From JANNVZ01 sp046155615 (lineage in GTDB: Bacteria > Bacteroidota > Bacteroidia > Flavobacteriales_D > Sanyastnellaceae), in contig JBJXFP010000154.1 in the NCBI GenBank assembly GCA_046155615.1, forward strand, positions 4,782 through 68,781: 64,000 nt of DNA, written 5' to 3'. Position 1 is the stretch's first letter, and each line of letters starts with the position of its first letter. The notes below the pieces were generated by a model that was given only the letters and a program-made list of their open reading frames with translations, was not told the origin of the DNA and did no database searches. This document shows positions 32,029-41,089 of this stretch, piece after piece. Position numbers and translations under genes: made by a program.

Positions 32029-34695
32029 TCAAAGTTCGCCCAAGTTCATACCAATGCTGAAATGAAACTGCCCGCGTGCCATTGCGGGGCGCGTTATTAC
32101 ATCATCCATGCGCCAGCCATAATCAAATCCAAGCAGACCGAACATGGGCAGGAATATTCGCAGACCCACACCACCGGCACGATATACATTGAAGGGGTCG
32201 AACTGGCTTAGTTTTTCCCAGGTCTTGCCGGCCTCCAAAAACGTGAGTGCATAGATGGTAGCCTGTGGATTGGTGCTGAGGGGATAGCGCAGTTCTACCC
32301 CATATTTGGCTATTACCGGAGAGCCTGTATTGTTCACACCAGAGCGCGTGTCAGTGGGTGCGGTAAGCGAAAGGTCGTCATAACCCCGCAGGTTTACTAT
32401 TTCTCTGCCATCAAGCAGGAATCCGCTGAGGAATACACCACCCAGATAGAAGCGCTCGAATGGTGACTCGCCCAGTTGGCTATTGTATGTACCGAGGAAA
32501 CCGAAGCCAGCCTTAGTATTCAATACAAAATTTCTGTCTTTGTGTTTGTTCAATGGTGTGAACCATTGTGCGGTGAATTTGAATTTGTAATACTCTACCC
32601 AGTCGAAGCGTTGCTGGTCTGTCATGTTTGCATAATCATACACCTTATTTCCCAATGTTTCTCCCAGCCATGTGTAAGGCAATGTGGCTTTGGTAGTAAA
32701 GGTTATCTGCGAACCCCATTTGGGATAAATAGGATCGGATGTAGAGTTGCGCGAGAGGGTGAAGTTGGCCGCGAGGTTGTTGGAGCGGCCATTGGCAAAT
32801 TTGAAAAGTATGCCATAGTCGTTCAGTTCATAATGCTGATAAGAGATGCCGCTTTGCAACACGAAGTAGTCGTCAGGTTTTTGCAGGCGCTTGCCAAATG
32901 AGATAGCTCCACCTGTTATCTCAAGGTCTTGCCTGATAGCTGTTCCCTCCCGATCTTGTTGTTTGCTTACGCCATTGGTCTGCACACTGCGCCATGCGGA
33001 GAAACTGAGCGAGTTTGGTTTTTTTCCGCCAAGCCAAGGCTCAGTGAAGCTGAGGTTGTAGCTCTGGAAATAAACACCATTGGATGTTGCGCTGATGCTT
33101 AGTCGCTGGCCGTCACCTGTGGGCAGCGGACTCCACGCGTCTTTTTTGAAAAAGTTGCGCATCGAGAAGTTGGAGAAGCTCAGGCTGAGAGAGCCTACTA
33201 CACGACCTCTGTTGCTGTTCACTTGCCCTCCGCCCCATCCTCCACTCAGTTGTATCTGGTCATTGGGTTTTTCTTCCACTACATAGGTTAGGTCAACCAG
33301 TCCTTCATCAGCGCGCTGACCGATTCGGATGTCAAAGGCCTCAGGATTGAAATAGCCCAGCGATGCCAGTTCGCGCTGGGTGCGCACAATGTCTGACCTG
33401 TTGAAAAGCTCGCCCGGACGCGTACGTATTTCACGGTATATCACATGGTCGTTGGTTTTGGTATTGCCCACCACATTCACGCGGCCTATGCGGTATTGCT
33501 CACCTTCGAACATGCGTATCTCAATGTCAATGCTATCCGGCTCTATCAGTGTTTCAGCTTCATTGGCCTGAAAACCGAGGTAGCCATCATCAGTATATAG
33601 CGAGGAAATGTCGCGGCCTGCGGGGTTATAGTTGAGCCTTGTTTGGAGTAGTTCCAGATTGTAAACATCACCGCGCTGTATGCCCAGCACGCTGTCCAAC
33701 TGACTTGAGCGGTATTTGGTATTGCCCACGAAGCTGATGTTGCGGAAGTAGAATTTTTTGTCCTCTTCCAACTTCAGTATTATGCCAATACGTTCATCGC
33801 TGATGGTGTAAATAGAATCCGAAATGATTTTGGCATTGCGAAAGCCATCCTTGTTGTAGCGTGCAATTATTTTTTGTTTGTCTTCTTCCAATTCGTTTTC
33901 CATGAATTTGCTCTGCTTCCAGAATCGCCACCATGCTTGTTGTTTGGTATTTTTCATCAGCCTGCGGGCGCGCGCCTCGCTCATGGCAGGTTTCATTTTT
34001 TTCAGGCCTATTGGCAGTGTTCTTTTTTCAACCAGTACTGCACCTACGCCTTCCAGTTTTATCTCTTCAATTTTCACGCGGTCGCCCCTGTCTATATCGA
34101 ATATGAGCACAGCTCCGTTTTGAATGAGCAGGCTTGTTTCCTGTGTTACTGTCACATTGCATTTGTAAAAGCCCTTTTCGCTATAGTAGTTCTTGATTGC
34201 TGTTATAGCATTGTTCTTCATGTTCTGGTTGCACACTGTGCCGGTGCGCAGGTCAAGTTTTTCGCGCAGGTTGTCGGCTTCCGATTTTTTGATACCCTCA
34301 AACCGGAATTTGTCTAACCGTGGTGACTCGGTAACTGCAATGTTGAGAAACACGCCATCACCACGTATTTCAGCGATGCTAATGCTAATATCGGTAAAGA
34401 GTTTTTGCTTCCACAATTTGCGAATGGCATCGGTTATCTGGTCACCGGGTATCATCACTTCTTTGCCCTCCATCAATCCGCTGAATAGTTTGATGGCCTG
34501 CACATCAGTAAATGCGGCACCAGAAACGGTAAGGCCCTCTATGCGGTATTGGCGCGGATTGGTGTAGTCCACTCCGTTGCCCAGCATGGTTTGCGAAAAT
34601 GTGCTTTTGCCAAGTACCAACATGACGATGGTTACAGTGGCAGCAGCAACTAATTTTTGATGATGGAGAAATTGATTCACGTTTTTTGATGGCAA
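32029..34695 (-). CDS. bamA: Outer membrane protein assembly factor BamA
   Basis: An 888-residue Omp85 protein that folds and inserts beta-barrel proteins in the outer membrane. After a signal peptide (about residues 15-34, ending in TFSQ) come five POTRA-like repeats (for example YRIEGLTVSGAAFTD, YFRNISFVGNTKYRSSQLD, YRIGRVNVVGNTKTNDHVIYREIRT), then the 16-strand barrel (from about residue 500, LSGGWGGGQVNSNRGRV) with the YLGG..FLRGYD-like loop motif FYLGG and NLRGYDD, and the final GQFHFSIGMNLGEL strand. It follows uppS by 16 nt. Confidence 0.95.
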   Translation of the reverse strand: MPSKNVNQFLHHQKLVAAATVTIVMLVLGKSTFSQTMLGNGVDYTNPRQYRIEGLTVSGAAFTDVQAIKLFSGLMEGKEVMIPGDQITDAIRKLWKQKLFTDISISIAEIRGDGVFLNIAVTESPRLDKFRFEGIKKSEADNLREKLDLRTGTVCNQNMKNNAITAIKNYYSEKGFYKCNVTVTQETSLLIQNGAVLIFDIDRGDRVKIEEIKLEGVGAVLVEKRTLPIGLKKMKPAMSEARARRLMKNTKQQAWWRFWKQSKFMENELEEDKQKIIARYNKDGFRNAKIISDSIYTISDERIGIILKLEEDKKFYFRNISFVGNTKYRSSQLDSVLGIQRGDVYNLELLQTRLNYNPAGRDISSLYTDDGYLGFQANEAETLIEPDSIDIEIRMFEGEQYRIGRVNVVGNTKTNDHVIYREIRTRPGELFNRSDIVRTQRELASLGYFNPEAFDIRIGQRADEGLVDLTYVVEEKPNDQIQLSGGWGGGQVNSNRGRVVGSLSLSFSNFSMRNFFKKDAWSPLPTGDGQRLSISATSNGVYFQSYNLSFTEPWLGGKKPNSLSFSAWRSVQTNGVSKQQDREGTAIRQDLEITGGAISFGKRLQKPDDYFVLQSGISYQHYELNDYGILFKFANGRSNNLAANFTLSRNSTSDPIYPKWGSQITFTTKATLPYTWLGETLGNKVYDYANMTDQQRFDWVEYYKFKFTAQWFTPLNKHKDRNFVLNTKAGFGFLGTYNSQLGESPFERFYLGGVFLSGFLLDGREIVNLRGYDDLSLTAPTDTRSGVNNTGSPVIAKYGVELRYPLSTNPQATIYALTFLEAGKTWEKLSQFDPFNVYRAGGVGLRIFLPMFGLLGFDYGWRMDDVITRPAMARGQFHFSIGMNLGEL

Positions 34696-34711
34696 GGCAG
34701 CACTGGTGGCC

Positions 34712-35455
34712 TCATGTGTTTTTGTCGTTTTCTATTTGTGCAGCGGTGAGGCCGAATCTGCGTTCGCGCTTCTGGTAGTCATGTATGGCTTTGAAAAAAT
34801 CTTCTTCACGGAAGTCGGGCCAAAAGGTGTCAGTAAAGTAAAGCTCACTATATGCGATTTGCCATAGCAAAAAGTTACTGATGCGAGACTCGCCACTGGT
34901 GCGAATAAGCAGTTCAGGATCAGGCAAATTGTGTGTTGAAAGTCTTGATGCAATGGATTGCGGAGTTATCTCATTTTCAGTAAGCCCTTCCCGCACCAGG
35001 CTTTTTACTGCCTCTGTTATCTCCCAGTGAGCACTGTAGCTCAGAGCGAGCACAAGGTTTATTCGTTTATGATGGGCAGTTCTGTCCATTCCTTTTTCTA
35101 ACTCCAACCTGCATTTTTCAGGCAAGTTGGGAAGGTCACCGATTGCCCACAGTCTCACTTCATTTTTATCCAATTCATCTAACTCGCCCACTATGGTGTA
35201 CACCAGCAGGTCCATCAGCGCATCCACTTCTTCTTTAGGGCGGTTCCAGTTTTCGGTAGAGAATGCGTATAACGTAAGGTATTGAACACCGCAGCGGGTA
35301 GCCGCTTTGAGAGTGGCCCGCACAGCTTCCACCCCATTGAAGTGACCAAAAATGCGCTCTTTGCCCTGACTTTCAGCCCAGCGGCCATTGCCATCCATTA
35401 TTACTGCTACATGCTTTGGCACACGGGCAGGATCTATGGTTTCAAAAACACTCAT
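34712..35455 (-). CDS. uppS: Isoprenyl transferase (undecaprenyl diphosphate synthase)
   Basis: A 247-residue cis-prenyltransferase that makes the C55 carrier lipid for peptidoglycan and surface glycans. Motif I HVAVIMDGNGRWAESQGKERIFGHFNGVEAV holds the catalytic Asp and the diphosphate-binding residues, followed by YLTLYAFSTENWNRPKEEV, and the C-terminal DPELLIRTSGESRISNFLLWQIAYSELYF and W..F RxxR-type segment. The ATG at 35455 gives the family length; the frame upstream crosses the promoter box. It heads a uppS-bamA transcript. Confidence 0.95.
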   Translation of the reverse strand: MSVFETIDPARVPKHVAVIMDGNGRWAESQGKERIFGHFNGVEAVRATLKAATRCGVQYLTLYAFSTENWNRPKEEVDALMDLLVYTIVGELDELDKNEVRLWAIGDLPNLPEKCRLELEKGMDRTAHHKRINLVLALSYSAHWEITEAVKSLVREGLTENEITPQSIASRLSTHNLPDPELLIRTSGESRISNFLLWQIAYSELYFTDTFWPDFREEDFFKAIHDYQKRERRFGLTAAQIENDKNT

Positions 35456-35476
35456 TTTTTGCTGAACAAAAGTGGG

Positions 35477-35484
35477 CGAATGTA
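35477..35484 (-). promoter_or_regulatory. -7 element upstream of uppS with GC-rich discriminator
   Basis: Coding-strand TACATTCG followed by CCCAC, 21 nt before the uppS ATG. Confidence 0.35.
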
Positions 35485-35575
35485 AAAGTTTGGTGAGGTG
35501 CCGCCTTCGAAACAATAGCAGACGAGGTACTGTATGATTGCTAATTTACTCTTAAAAAAGTGAAATCCGGTTGGA

Positions 35576-36433
35576 CTATTTCCAGCAGGTGGTTGCCTTT
35601 TTGTCAATCCTGATGTTGAGCGAAAGCATGAAGAAGTTGTAGAAGTCTTTGCGGCCCGGGTCTCCACGCTGCAGGCCGCCATTGTGGTTGCCATCGGGGT
35701 CGGCTATTTCGCGTTCAATGCTATTGTCGCTGAGTGAGGCGGTCAGCAAACCGCTTTCATCTTCGAGCAACTCAGGATTTATGTAAACGCCCGATATATC
35801 ATCGAAGTGGTCAGTCCAGGTTTTGCGCATGCCCCATTCTACCGAAAGTCCGAATATGGCGTAGAGGTTCATTTTAAAACCGACACCAAATGGTACACTC
35901 ATCAATCCTGTTTTGTATTTGTCACCGCCATACTGAGTGCCCTGTCCTTCGGTACCCAATGGCTGCAGTTCGTACCATGTTCCTTTAAAATTGGCCATAG
36001 GCTTCATGTTGAAATAGCCAACACCTGCGAACAGGTATGGACTCATTTTATAACCCCTGTTACCAAGTTGATATGGAAAAAAATTGAGTTCAAATTGCAG
36101 ACTGCCTTCGATCACTTGATTTTTAAAATGCAGATTACGGTTGCGAATCCACGGGTCATTGCTGTCTTCGTCCCATGCCTCAATGGTGTGGTAAAGCAAA
36201 CTGCCGCGTACGCTCCACCTGCGGTCCCAACTGTTGCGATAAGCAATGCCGCCACCGGGTCTCAGCCTTGTGCCGAAGTGTTTGTATGGATTTACCTCGC
36301 CCATGTAGTAGCTGCTGCCTGCCAAGAGGCCAATATCCACGCTGCGCTCAAATTTTTTGCTTTGAGCCTGCGTGGTAAGACAGGCCAGCAGCATGGCGGC
36401 AAGTGTTGTTATGGATTTCAAGATCTGAGGCAA
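35576..36433 (-). CDS. DUF6089 family outer-membrane protein
   Basis: A 285-residue exported protein (signal peptide MPQILKSITTLAAMLLACLTTQAQ). The mature part is strand-rich and begins ERSVDIGLLAGSSYYMGEVNPYKHFGTRLRPGGGIAYR, the usual beginning of DUF6089, a family of predicted eight-strand barrels that almost always lie beside uppS-bamA in Bacteroidota. The end has a charged loop and the final NFFMLSLNIRIDKK strand. No function is established. It lies between nadK and uppS on the same strand. Confidence 0.88.
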   Translation of the reverse strand: MPQILKSITTLAAMLLACLTTQAQSKKFERSVDIGLLAGSSYYMGEVNPYKHFGTRLRPGGGIAYRNSWDRRWSVRGSLLYHTIEAWDEDSNDPWIRNRNLHFKNQVIEGSLQFELNFFPYQLGNRGYKMSPYLFAGVGYFNMKPMANFKGTWYELQPLGTEGQGTQYGGDKYKTGLMSVPFGVGFKMNLYAIFGLSVEWGMRKTWTDHFDDISGVYINPELLEDESGLLTASLSDNSIEREIADPDGNHNGGLQRGDPGRKDFYNFFMLSLNIRIDKKATTCWK

Positions 36434-36538
36434 TGGTCGGGGTGGCGTCTTAACAGTGTTTCTGAAGAAATATTGCGCTTCTACGAAAATATGTTGAGGA
36501 GGTTATTGCAAGGTAAGGTGGAATATGCTTCTTCGGCT

Positions 36539-37414
36539 TTAGTTTCTTTTATCCATACCCCAGCCCAATTTGTGCCTTATGGTGTTGAAAAAGCTTTGAC
36601 CATGCAATTCTACTAAGTTGAACAGGAATGTGGCGCAGGTGAGTTCTATAGTTGTATCAGCAGTTATGAGGTGTGGGCGGCTGTCTATAGACATCAGGAA
36701 TTCGGGCGCACGGCCTTCAGCCCTGAGCGAAATTTTGCTGCTGTTGTTCAATATCAGCGGCCTCACATTTAGGTTGTGAGGTGCTATTGGTGTAAGTATG
36801 AAATTGCTGCTGCCGGGTGCTACAATGGGGCCGCCACAACTAAGCGAATAGGCTGTACTGCCTGTTGGTGTGGCTATTATCAGTCCGTCAGCCCAATAGG
36901 TACTCATGAACTGATCGTTTACATAGGCATGTATTGTCACCATGCTGTTTCTTTCGTGGTTCAGTATAGCTACTTCGTTCAGTGCAAAAGGAAAATCACC
37001 GAACTGCTGACCTTCACTTCGTACCTCAATCAATGTTCTTGGGTCCAAGCTATAATCGCCATTGATCAGGGCTTCCATTGCCTCTTCTATGTTTTCAGGC
37101 GAAACGTTTGCGAGGAAACCGAGGCGTCCGGTATTGAGGCCCAACACAGGTGTCTTGCTGTCGCGCACTATAGCCGCAGTGTCCAGCAGGGTGCCATCCC
37201 CGCCAACACTAATCAAAATATCAGTCCCTTTCAGATTGTCAAAGTTGTCGAATGTTGTGATTGAACTTGGCAAACCAATCTGCGACTGAAGAAACTGATA
37301 AAATGTATCGTGTACTGATATAGCCACCCCTTTTCTGACCAACGATGAAACCAATGTAGCTACAGTACCTGCATGTTCTTCGTTGAATCGTTTACCGTAG
37401 AGTGCTATTTTCAT
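36539..37414 (-). CDS. nadK: NAD kinase
   Basis: A 291-residue cytosolic kinase that phosphorylates NAD to NADP. The family motif GGDGTLLDTAAIVRDSKTPVLGLNTGRLGFLA (about residues 72-103) is intact, with the second NAD-binding segment ALNEVAILNHERNSMV and the glycine-rich ADGLIIATPTGSTAYSLSCGGPI. Length is typical. Upstream TAATTTTA with a GCGCC discriminator resembles the -7 boxes of neighbouring housekeeping genes. Confidence 0.96.
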   Translation of the reverse strand: MKIALYGKRFNEEHAGTVATLVSSLVRKGVAISVHDTFYQFLQSQIGLPSSITTFDNFDNLKGTDILISVGGDGTLLDTAAIVRDSKTPVLGLNTGRLGFLANVSPENIEEAMEALINGDYSLDPRTLIEVRSEGQQFGDFPFALNEVAILNHERNSMVTIHAYVNDQFMSTYWADGLIIATPTGSTAYSLSCGGPIVAPGSSNFILTPIAPHNLNVRPLILNNSSKISLRAEGRAPEFLMSIDSRPHLITADTTIELTCATFLFNLVELHGQSFFNTIRHKLGWGMDKRN

Positions 37415-37522
37415 CTGTAGGATTTGAGCTGGCGGAAAGTGATCCCTGACAGGCGCTAAAATTACAATGCCCGGCTAATCTGTCAGCAGGGCATTGCAGG
37501 AGTATTATTTCATTGAATTACT

Positions 37523-38185
37523 TCAAATACTGAGATATCGCATCAGCTCTTCATAGCGCTTTTTCAAATCGTCATTGTACTCTTGTTCCTGGTAGCTGGC
37601 TTTCACTTCATAGTTGAATCTTTCTAAGCTCTGTATGATGGCATTCAGGTCAGGAATCGAAATTTTCAGATGAAGTTCAATTTTTCCATTGTCGCCTGCG
37701 CTCACGCTTGTGCTCAGGATTTTCGCATCATTTTCTTCAACGATGCGGGCTATTTGTTGCAGGCTGTAATCAGTTTCCCACATTTCCAGCACTATGATGC
37801 CACCACGTTGTGTCGCTCCCTGCATTTCGCTCAGGTTGGCCACAAGGTCTTCCAAAGTCACTGCTCCCAAATAGTTATTCTCAGCATCTACCACGGGTAT
37901 CATGGTTATGTGGTGTTCTCCTGCTTCTTTGAGAATATCCAGGATGTGAACACCCGGCTGCACGGAACTCTTGATGAGCTGAAGTTCTGCATGAGAGCTG
38001 TTTCCTGTAATGGTTTCGGCACCCATTAGCGTTGTTTCGGAAATTACACCTAAGAATTTACCGTTCTCAACCACGGGTAGGTGGTTCACACGGTATTCAT
38101 CCATCAGGTTCAGTGCATTGATGGGGTCGTCTTGTGCCCCAAGCACCGGTATGTCAGTAGTAAGCAGTTGGCGGGCGGTAATCAC
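37523..38185 (-). CDS. Tandem CBS-domain protein
   Basis: A 220-residue cytosolic protein with two CBS domains (residues about 1-60, TARQLLTTDIPVL to HLPVVENGKFLGVISE, and 75-120, GVHILDILKEAGEHHITMIPVVDAENNYLGAVTLEDL) and a C-terminal ACT-like fold (GGIIVLEMWETDYSLQQIARIVEENDAKIL). The CBS-ACT plan resembles AcuB-type proteins. CBS pairs bind adenine nucleotides; the controlled target is unknown. It is 108 nt upstream of nadK on the same strand, and it is a usual neighbour of nadK in this phylum. Confidence 0.88.
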   Translation of the reverse strand: MITARQLLTTDIPVLGAQDDPINALNLMDEYRVNHLPVVENGKFLGVISETTLMGAETITGNSSHAELQLIKSSVQPGVHILDILKEAGEHHITMIPVVDAENNYLGAVTLEDLVANLSEMQGATQRGGIIVLEMWETDYSLQQIARIVEENDAKILSTSVSAGDNGKIELHLKISIPDLNAIIQSLERFNYEVKASYQEQEYNDDLKKRYEELMRYLSI

Positions 38186-38448
38186 GTTCAGGGTTGTTTT
38201 TTTGTGAGTGTTATTTCGAATGTTTGTACATGCTGTTTACAATGTAGTTCATGATTTTCCCTACTTCGTAACGCAAAAGCATCAAACTCTGTTACTCTAA
38301 TTCAAAAGATTGCGCCAAATGTTGTTGATGTCCTGTTGTCAGACACAATAACAAATGCTCATTTTTTCACAATTATGATGTGTTCAAACGAGTCAAAAAA
38401 ATTTATGAAAATTGGAAAATCTGTGATACTGCTACAGTGGCCTTCTCA

Positions 38449-38976
38449 CTATTGGAATGAGAGATTGATGGCCTGCTGAATAGTGTTCACATAACTTTGA
38501 ATTTCACCGGGCAAGCTTCCGTCAAATGAGCCATCAATGATCCAGTATTTGTAACCTGAAGGTGTTTTGTATTCGAAATAAAAGTTGGTGGCCCACTCTG
38601 GTGCAGTCCCAACCGTTCCAGAGGCCATATCCAGTAATGCTTGTGGTGGCGGGTTGTCTAAAAATAGCTGTTGCACATTTTCATAAGCGCTGCTGCTCCG
38701 ATTTTCGCTGAAGTTGGCAGCAAGGGGAATTCCCGATTCAGGAAAATTGCTGTCAGCATCTTCATTCAGTCCCATGGGATCAATCCTGAAAATGTTTACG
38801 CAATTGTCTGCATTACCAAAGCAATTGTCAGGGTTTGCATACTGCCCGAATACAATGAATTCGGGGTATTCTTTATCCAATACCATCGGCTCTTCCTTGA
38901 TACAAGCCACTAATACGAGGGCTGCAAACAGCTGAGCCAAAATTCCGATGCCTGTATTCTTTTTGATTACTACCAT
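38449..38976 (-). CDS. Lipoprotein of unknown function
   Basis: A 175-residue predicted lipoprotein (LAQLFAALVLVACIKEE, lipobox LVAC). I do not recognise the family. The mature part has a pair of cysteines (DNCFGNADNCVN) around residues 52-59 and an aromatic-rich C-terminal half (WATNFYFEYKTPSGYKYWIID). It is the gene downstream of the di-heme peroxidase gene on the same strand, 75 nt away, so joint expression is plausible. Confidence 0.7.
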   Translation of the reverse strand: MVVIKKNTGIGILAQLFAALVLVACIKEEPMVLDKEYPEFIVFGQYANPDNCFGNADNCVNIFRIDPMGLNEDADSNFPESGIPLAANFSENRSSSAYENVQQLFLDNPPPQALLDMASGTVGTAPEWATNFYFEYKTPSGYKYWIIDGSFDGSLPGEIQSYVNTIQQAINLSFQ

Positions 38977-39051
38977 GTGTTAGTCTGAAAACACGCCCGG
39001 CACTTTAGCAGAAACCGGGCGGTGTTTTGTGTCAATTCATTTCTATCATCA

Positions 39052-40206
39052 TCATTCTTGAATCATTACAAACGGGTTCGAGAATTTCTGATGCGTGATA
39101 GTGCTTTCGTCAGTAAGCGTTTTGAGGAAGGCAACAAGCGCTTTCTTTTCAGTATTGCTGAGGTTCATTCTAAGCGGATTCAGTGCATTGGGGTCAAAAG
39201 GAGCATCATCATCTTCAAATGTGATGATGCCGTTCCATCCTTCTCGCAGAGCAAAAGCCAATTGATTGTGCGGCTGGATGCCGTTGTCATAAAATTCGAC
39301 TACTTGCTCTAAAGTGCTGAATCGACCATCGTGCATGTATGGAGCGGAGAGTGCAACGTTGCGCAGCGAGGGTACTTTGAACCAGCCGTTCATAGCCTCT
39401 CCGGTATTCCAGTCAACGCCAGGCACACCGGGGTCAGAATATACTTCATCAAGGCCAATATTCATGGCCATAGATCCCCACCCATGAAAATTTTCACCTC
39501 CATGGCACTGAGCGCAGGGCAGGTCGTTCATGAATAGTTGTCGTCCTTGATTTTCTTCTTCGGTGTAGTTGGTAAAGTTGGTCAGATTACCTTCATCAAA
39601 TTTCGAATTCACACTGATCATAGCCCGTACAAAGTGTGAAAGTGCTTCACCAATTTTGGATGGTGTTACTTCTTCGGAGCCGTATGCATTTGCAAACAGA
39701 GGCTTGTAGTAGGTCAAGCTGCGCACTTTGGCGGCCATGTATTCAGGTTCTTCCAGACCCATCTCTATATGGTTTGCAATTGGCTGTGTCACCATGGCCT
39801 GTAGGTTGCTTTCACGCATGTCCCAGAAGTATGATGTCTGTGTCCCTGGGTTCGTAATTGGAGGCACATTGCGTGTGGTTAGTCCACCGTTGAATCCGGC
39901 ATCAACAGCATTGCCGGTAGCAAAGGCTTGCTTCTGATTATGACAACTTCCACAACTGGTGCTATTGTTTACAGACAGTTGTGTTTCGTAGAAAAGCACG
40001 CGTCCTAAAGTTGCTTTTTCGTTGTTAACAGTGCCGTTTCCAAACGGATTGAATATGCCAGATCCTGTTGGCAATTCATTGTATGCTTCTGTTTGTTCTG
40101 GCAACACAGGTATGCGAATGCCTGCATTGGCAGCTTCTTTTGAGCATGACTGGGCAATGGCTATCGCGAGTGCCGCAAGTGCGAAAATTGAAATGTATTT
40201 TTTCAT
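39052..40206 (-). CDS. Di-heme cytochrome c peroxidase (CcpA/MauG family) lipoprotein
   Basis: A 384-residue exported protein with a lipoprotein signal (LAALAIAIAQSCSKEA, lipobox AQSC). Two heme sites are visible: CGSCHNQ near residue 84 and CAQCHGG near residue 228, in the CCP_MauG and C-terminal cytochrome c domains. Family features LGRVLFYETQLS, MRESNLQAMVTQPIANHIEMG and KVPSLRNVALSAPYMHDGRFSTLEQVVEFY are intact. It reduces H2O2 with electrons from cytochrome c, or performs a MauG-like oxidation. The neighbours are unrecognised envelope proteins. Confidence 0.92.
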   Translation of the reverse strand: MKKYISIFALAALAIAIAQSCSKEAANAGIRIPVLPEQTEAYNELPTGSGIFNPFGNGTVNNEKATLGRVLFYETQLSVNNSTSCGSCHNQKQAFATGNAVDAGFNGGLTTRNVPPITNPGTQTSYFWDMRESNLQAMVTQPIANHIEMGLEEPEYMAAKVRSLTYYKPLFANAYGSEEVTPSKIGEALSHFVRAMISVNSKFDEGNLTNFTNYTEEENQGRQLFMNDLPCAQCHGGENFHGWGSMAMNIGLDEVYSDPGVPGVDWNTGEAMNGWFKVPSLRNVALSAPYMHDGRFSTLEQVVEFYDNGIQPHNQLAFALREGWNGIITFEDDDAPFDPNALNPLRMNLSNTEKKALVAFLKTLTDESTITHQKFSNPFVMIQE

Positions 40207-40244
40207 TGGTCTGAGATTTATAAAAGGGGATTCATATTGACATT

Positions 40245-40910
40245 CTAAAATCGAAGTATGAAAAACAGTGATGTAGGAGCTGAAATAGTGAAGCGGTTTC
40301 CTACCGTTTCCTGTCGGTCGTTGAAATCCGGAAATTGTGAGTCTTCTTCTTTTTCAACTGTACTTATGTAAGACGCTTTACCAAGCAATTCAGTTCCAAG
40401 GCTGAAGTTGTTAGTAAGATGAAACTGAACGAATAGAAAAGGGGACAATCCACTTTCCCAGGTCAATGTGCTTATGGTTGTTTTCTGTTCGTTGCCGAAT
40501 AGTGTGTTCACGGTAGTCACACTTTTTTCAGTATCGTAAATAAAGAAAGCATCCATACCATACTTCAGAGAGAATTTTTTTGACAGCTCGATATAACGGA
40601 CTGCGCCCGCTCTTGCTGCCATAGTAGTATTGCTGAATCGAATGCTTGGTTCAGTCTGGTCATCATCGGCCTTTTGCAAGTCGGTGCTTGAGAGCAGGCC
40701 CATTCCGAATCGCATTCCCCAGATTCCAAATCTCCTTTCATAGGTCAAGGTAAAAGGGCTTATTAATTCGTCATCATCATCTCCGAAGTCTAAATATTGA
40801 TTGATGAAAGGTGTGGCATTCAAGCCAAGTTCATGAAATGAGTTATCCTCTTGTGCGCGCACATTGTTTATAAGGACGCATACACATATCAATGTGGTGA
40901 TGATTCTCAT
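40245..40910 (-). CDS. Predicted outer-membrane beta-barrel protein of unknown family
   Basis: A 221-residue exported protein (signal peptide MRIITTLICVCVLINNVRAQ). The mature region has alternating short strands (FTLTYERRFGIWGMRFGMGLL, FSLKYGMDAFFIYD, TWESGLSPFLFVQFHLTNNFSLGTELLGKASYIS) and ends in FTISAPTSLFFILRF with a terminal Phe, as barrel proteins recognised by Bam do. I do not recognise a named family. It is 38 nt upstream of the peroxidase gene on the same strand. Confidence 0.7.
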   Translation of the reverse strand: MRIITTLICVCVLINNVRAQEDNSFHELGLNATPFINQYLDFGDDDDELISPFTLTYERRFGIWGMRFGMGLLSSTDLQKADDDQTEPSIRFSNTTMAARAGAVRYIELSKKFSLKYGMDAFFIYDTEKSVTTVNTLFGNEQKTTISTLTWESGLSPFLFVQFHLTNNFSLGTELLGKASYISTVEKEEDSQFPDFNDRQETVGNRFTISAPTSLFFILRF

Positions 40911-41030
40911 TGTTTACCTGAAGGGTGAATTTGACTGGTGTAAAGATGAGACACCTGTTTATAGAATGGTGTTGCCCGACTCAACAAAATTCTGCGAATT
41001 ATTTTCAATGCCAACCCGATGAAGTAGTCG

Positions 41031-41062
41031 AAAAAAAAACTGCCGCAAAAAAATGCAGCAGT
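41031..41062 (-). terminator. Terminator of the Asp-rich lipoprotein gene
   Basis: 8-bp stem (41039-41046 with 41055-41062, one G-U) and on the minus strand a T-run of nine bases. Confidence 0.7.
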
Positions 41063-41089
41063 TATATCGTTTGAAGTTGAGATGTTGGC

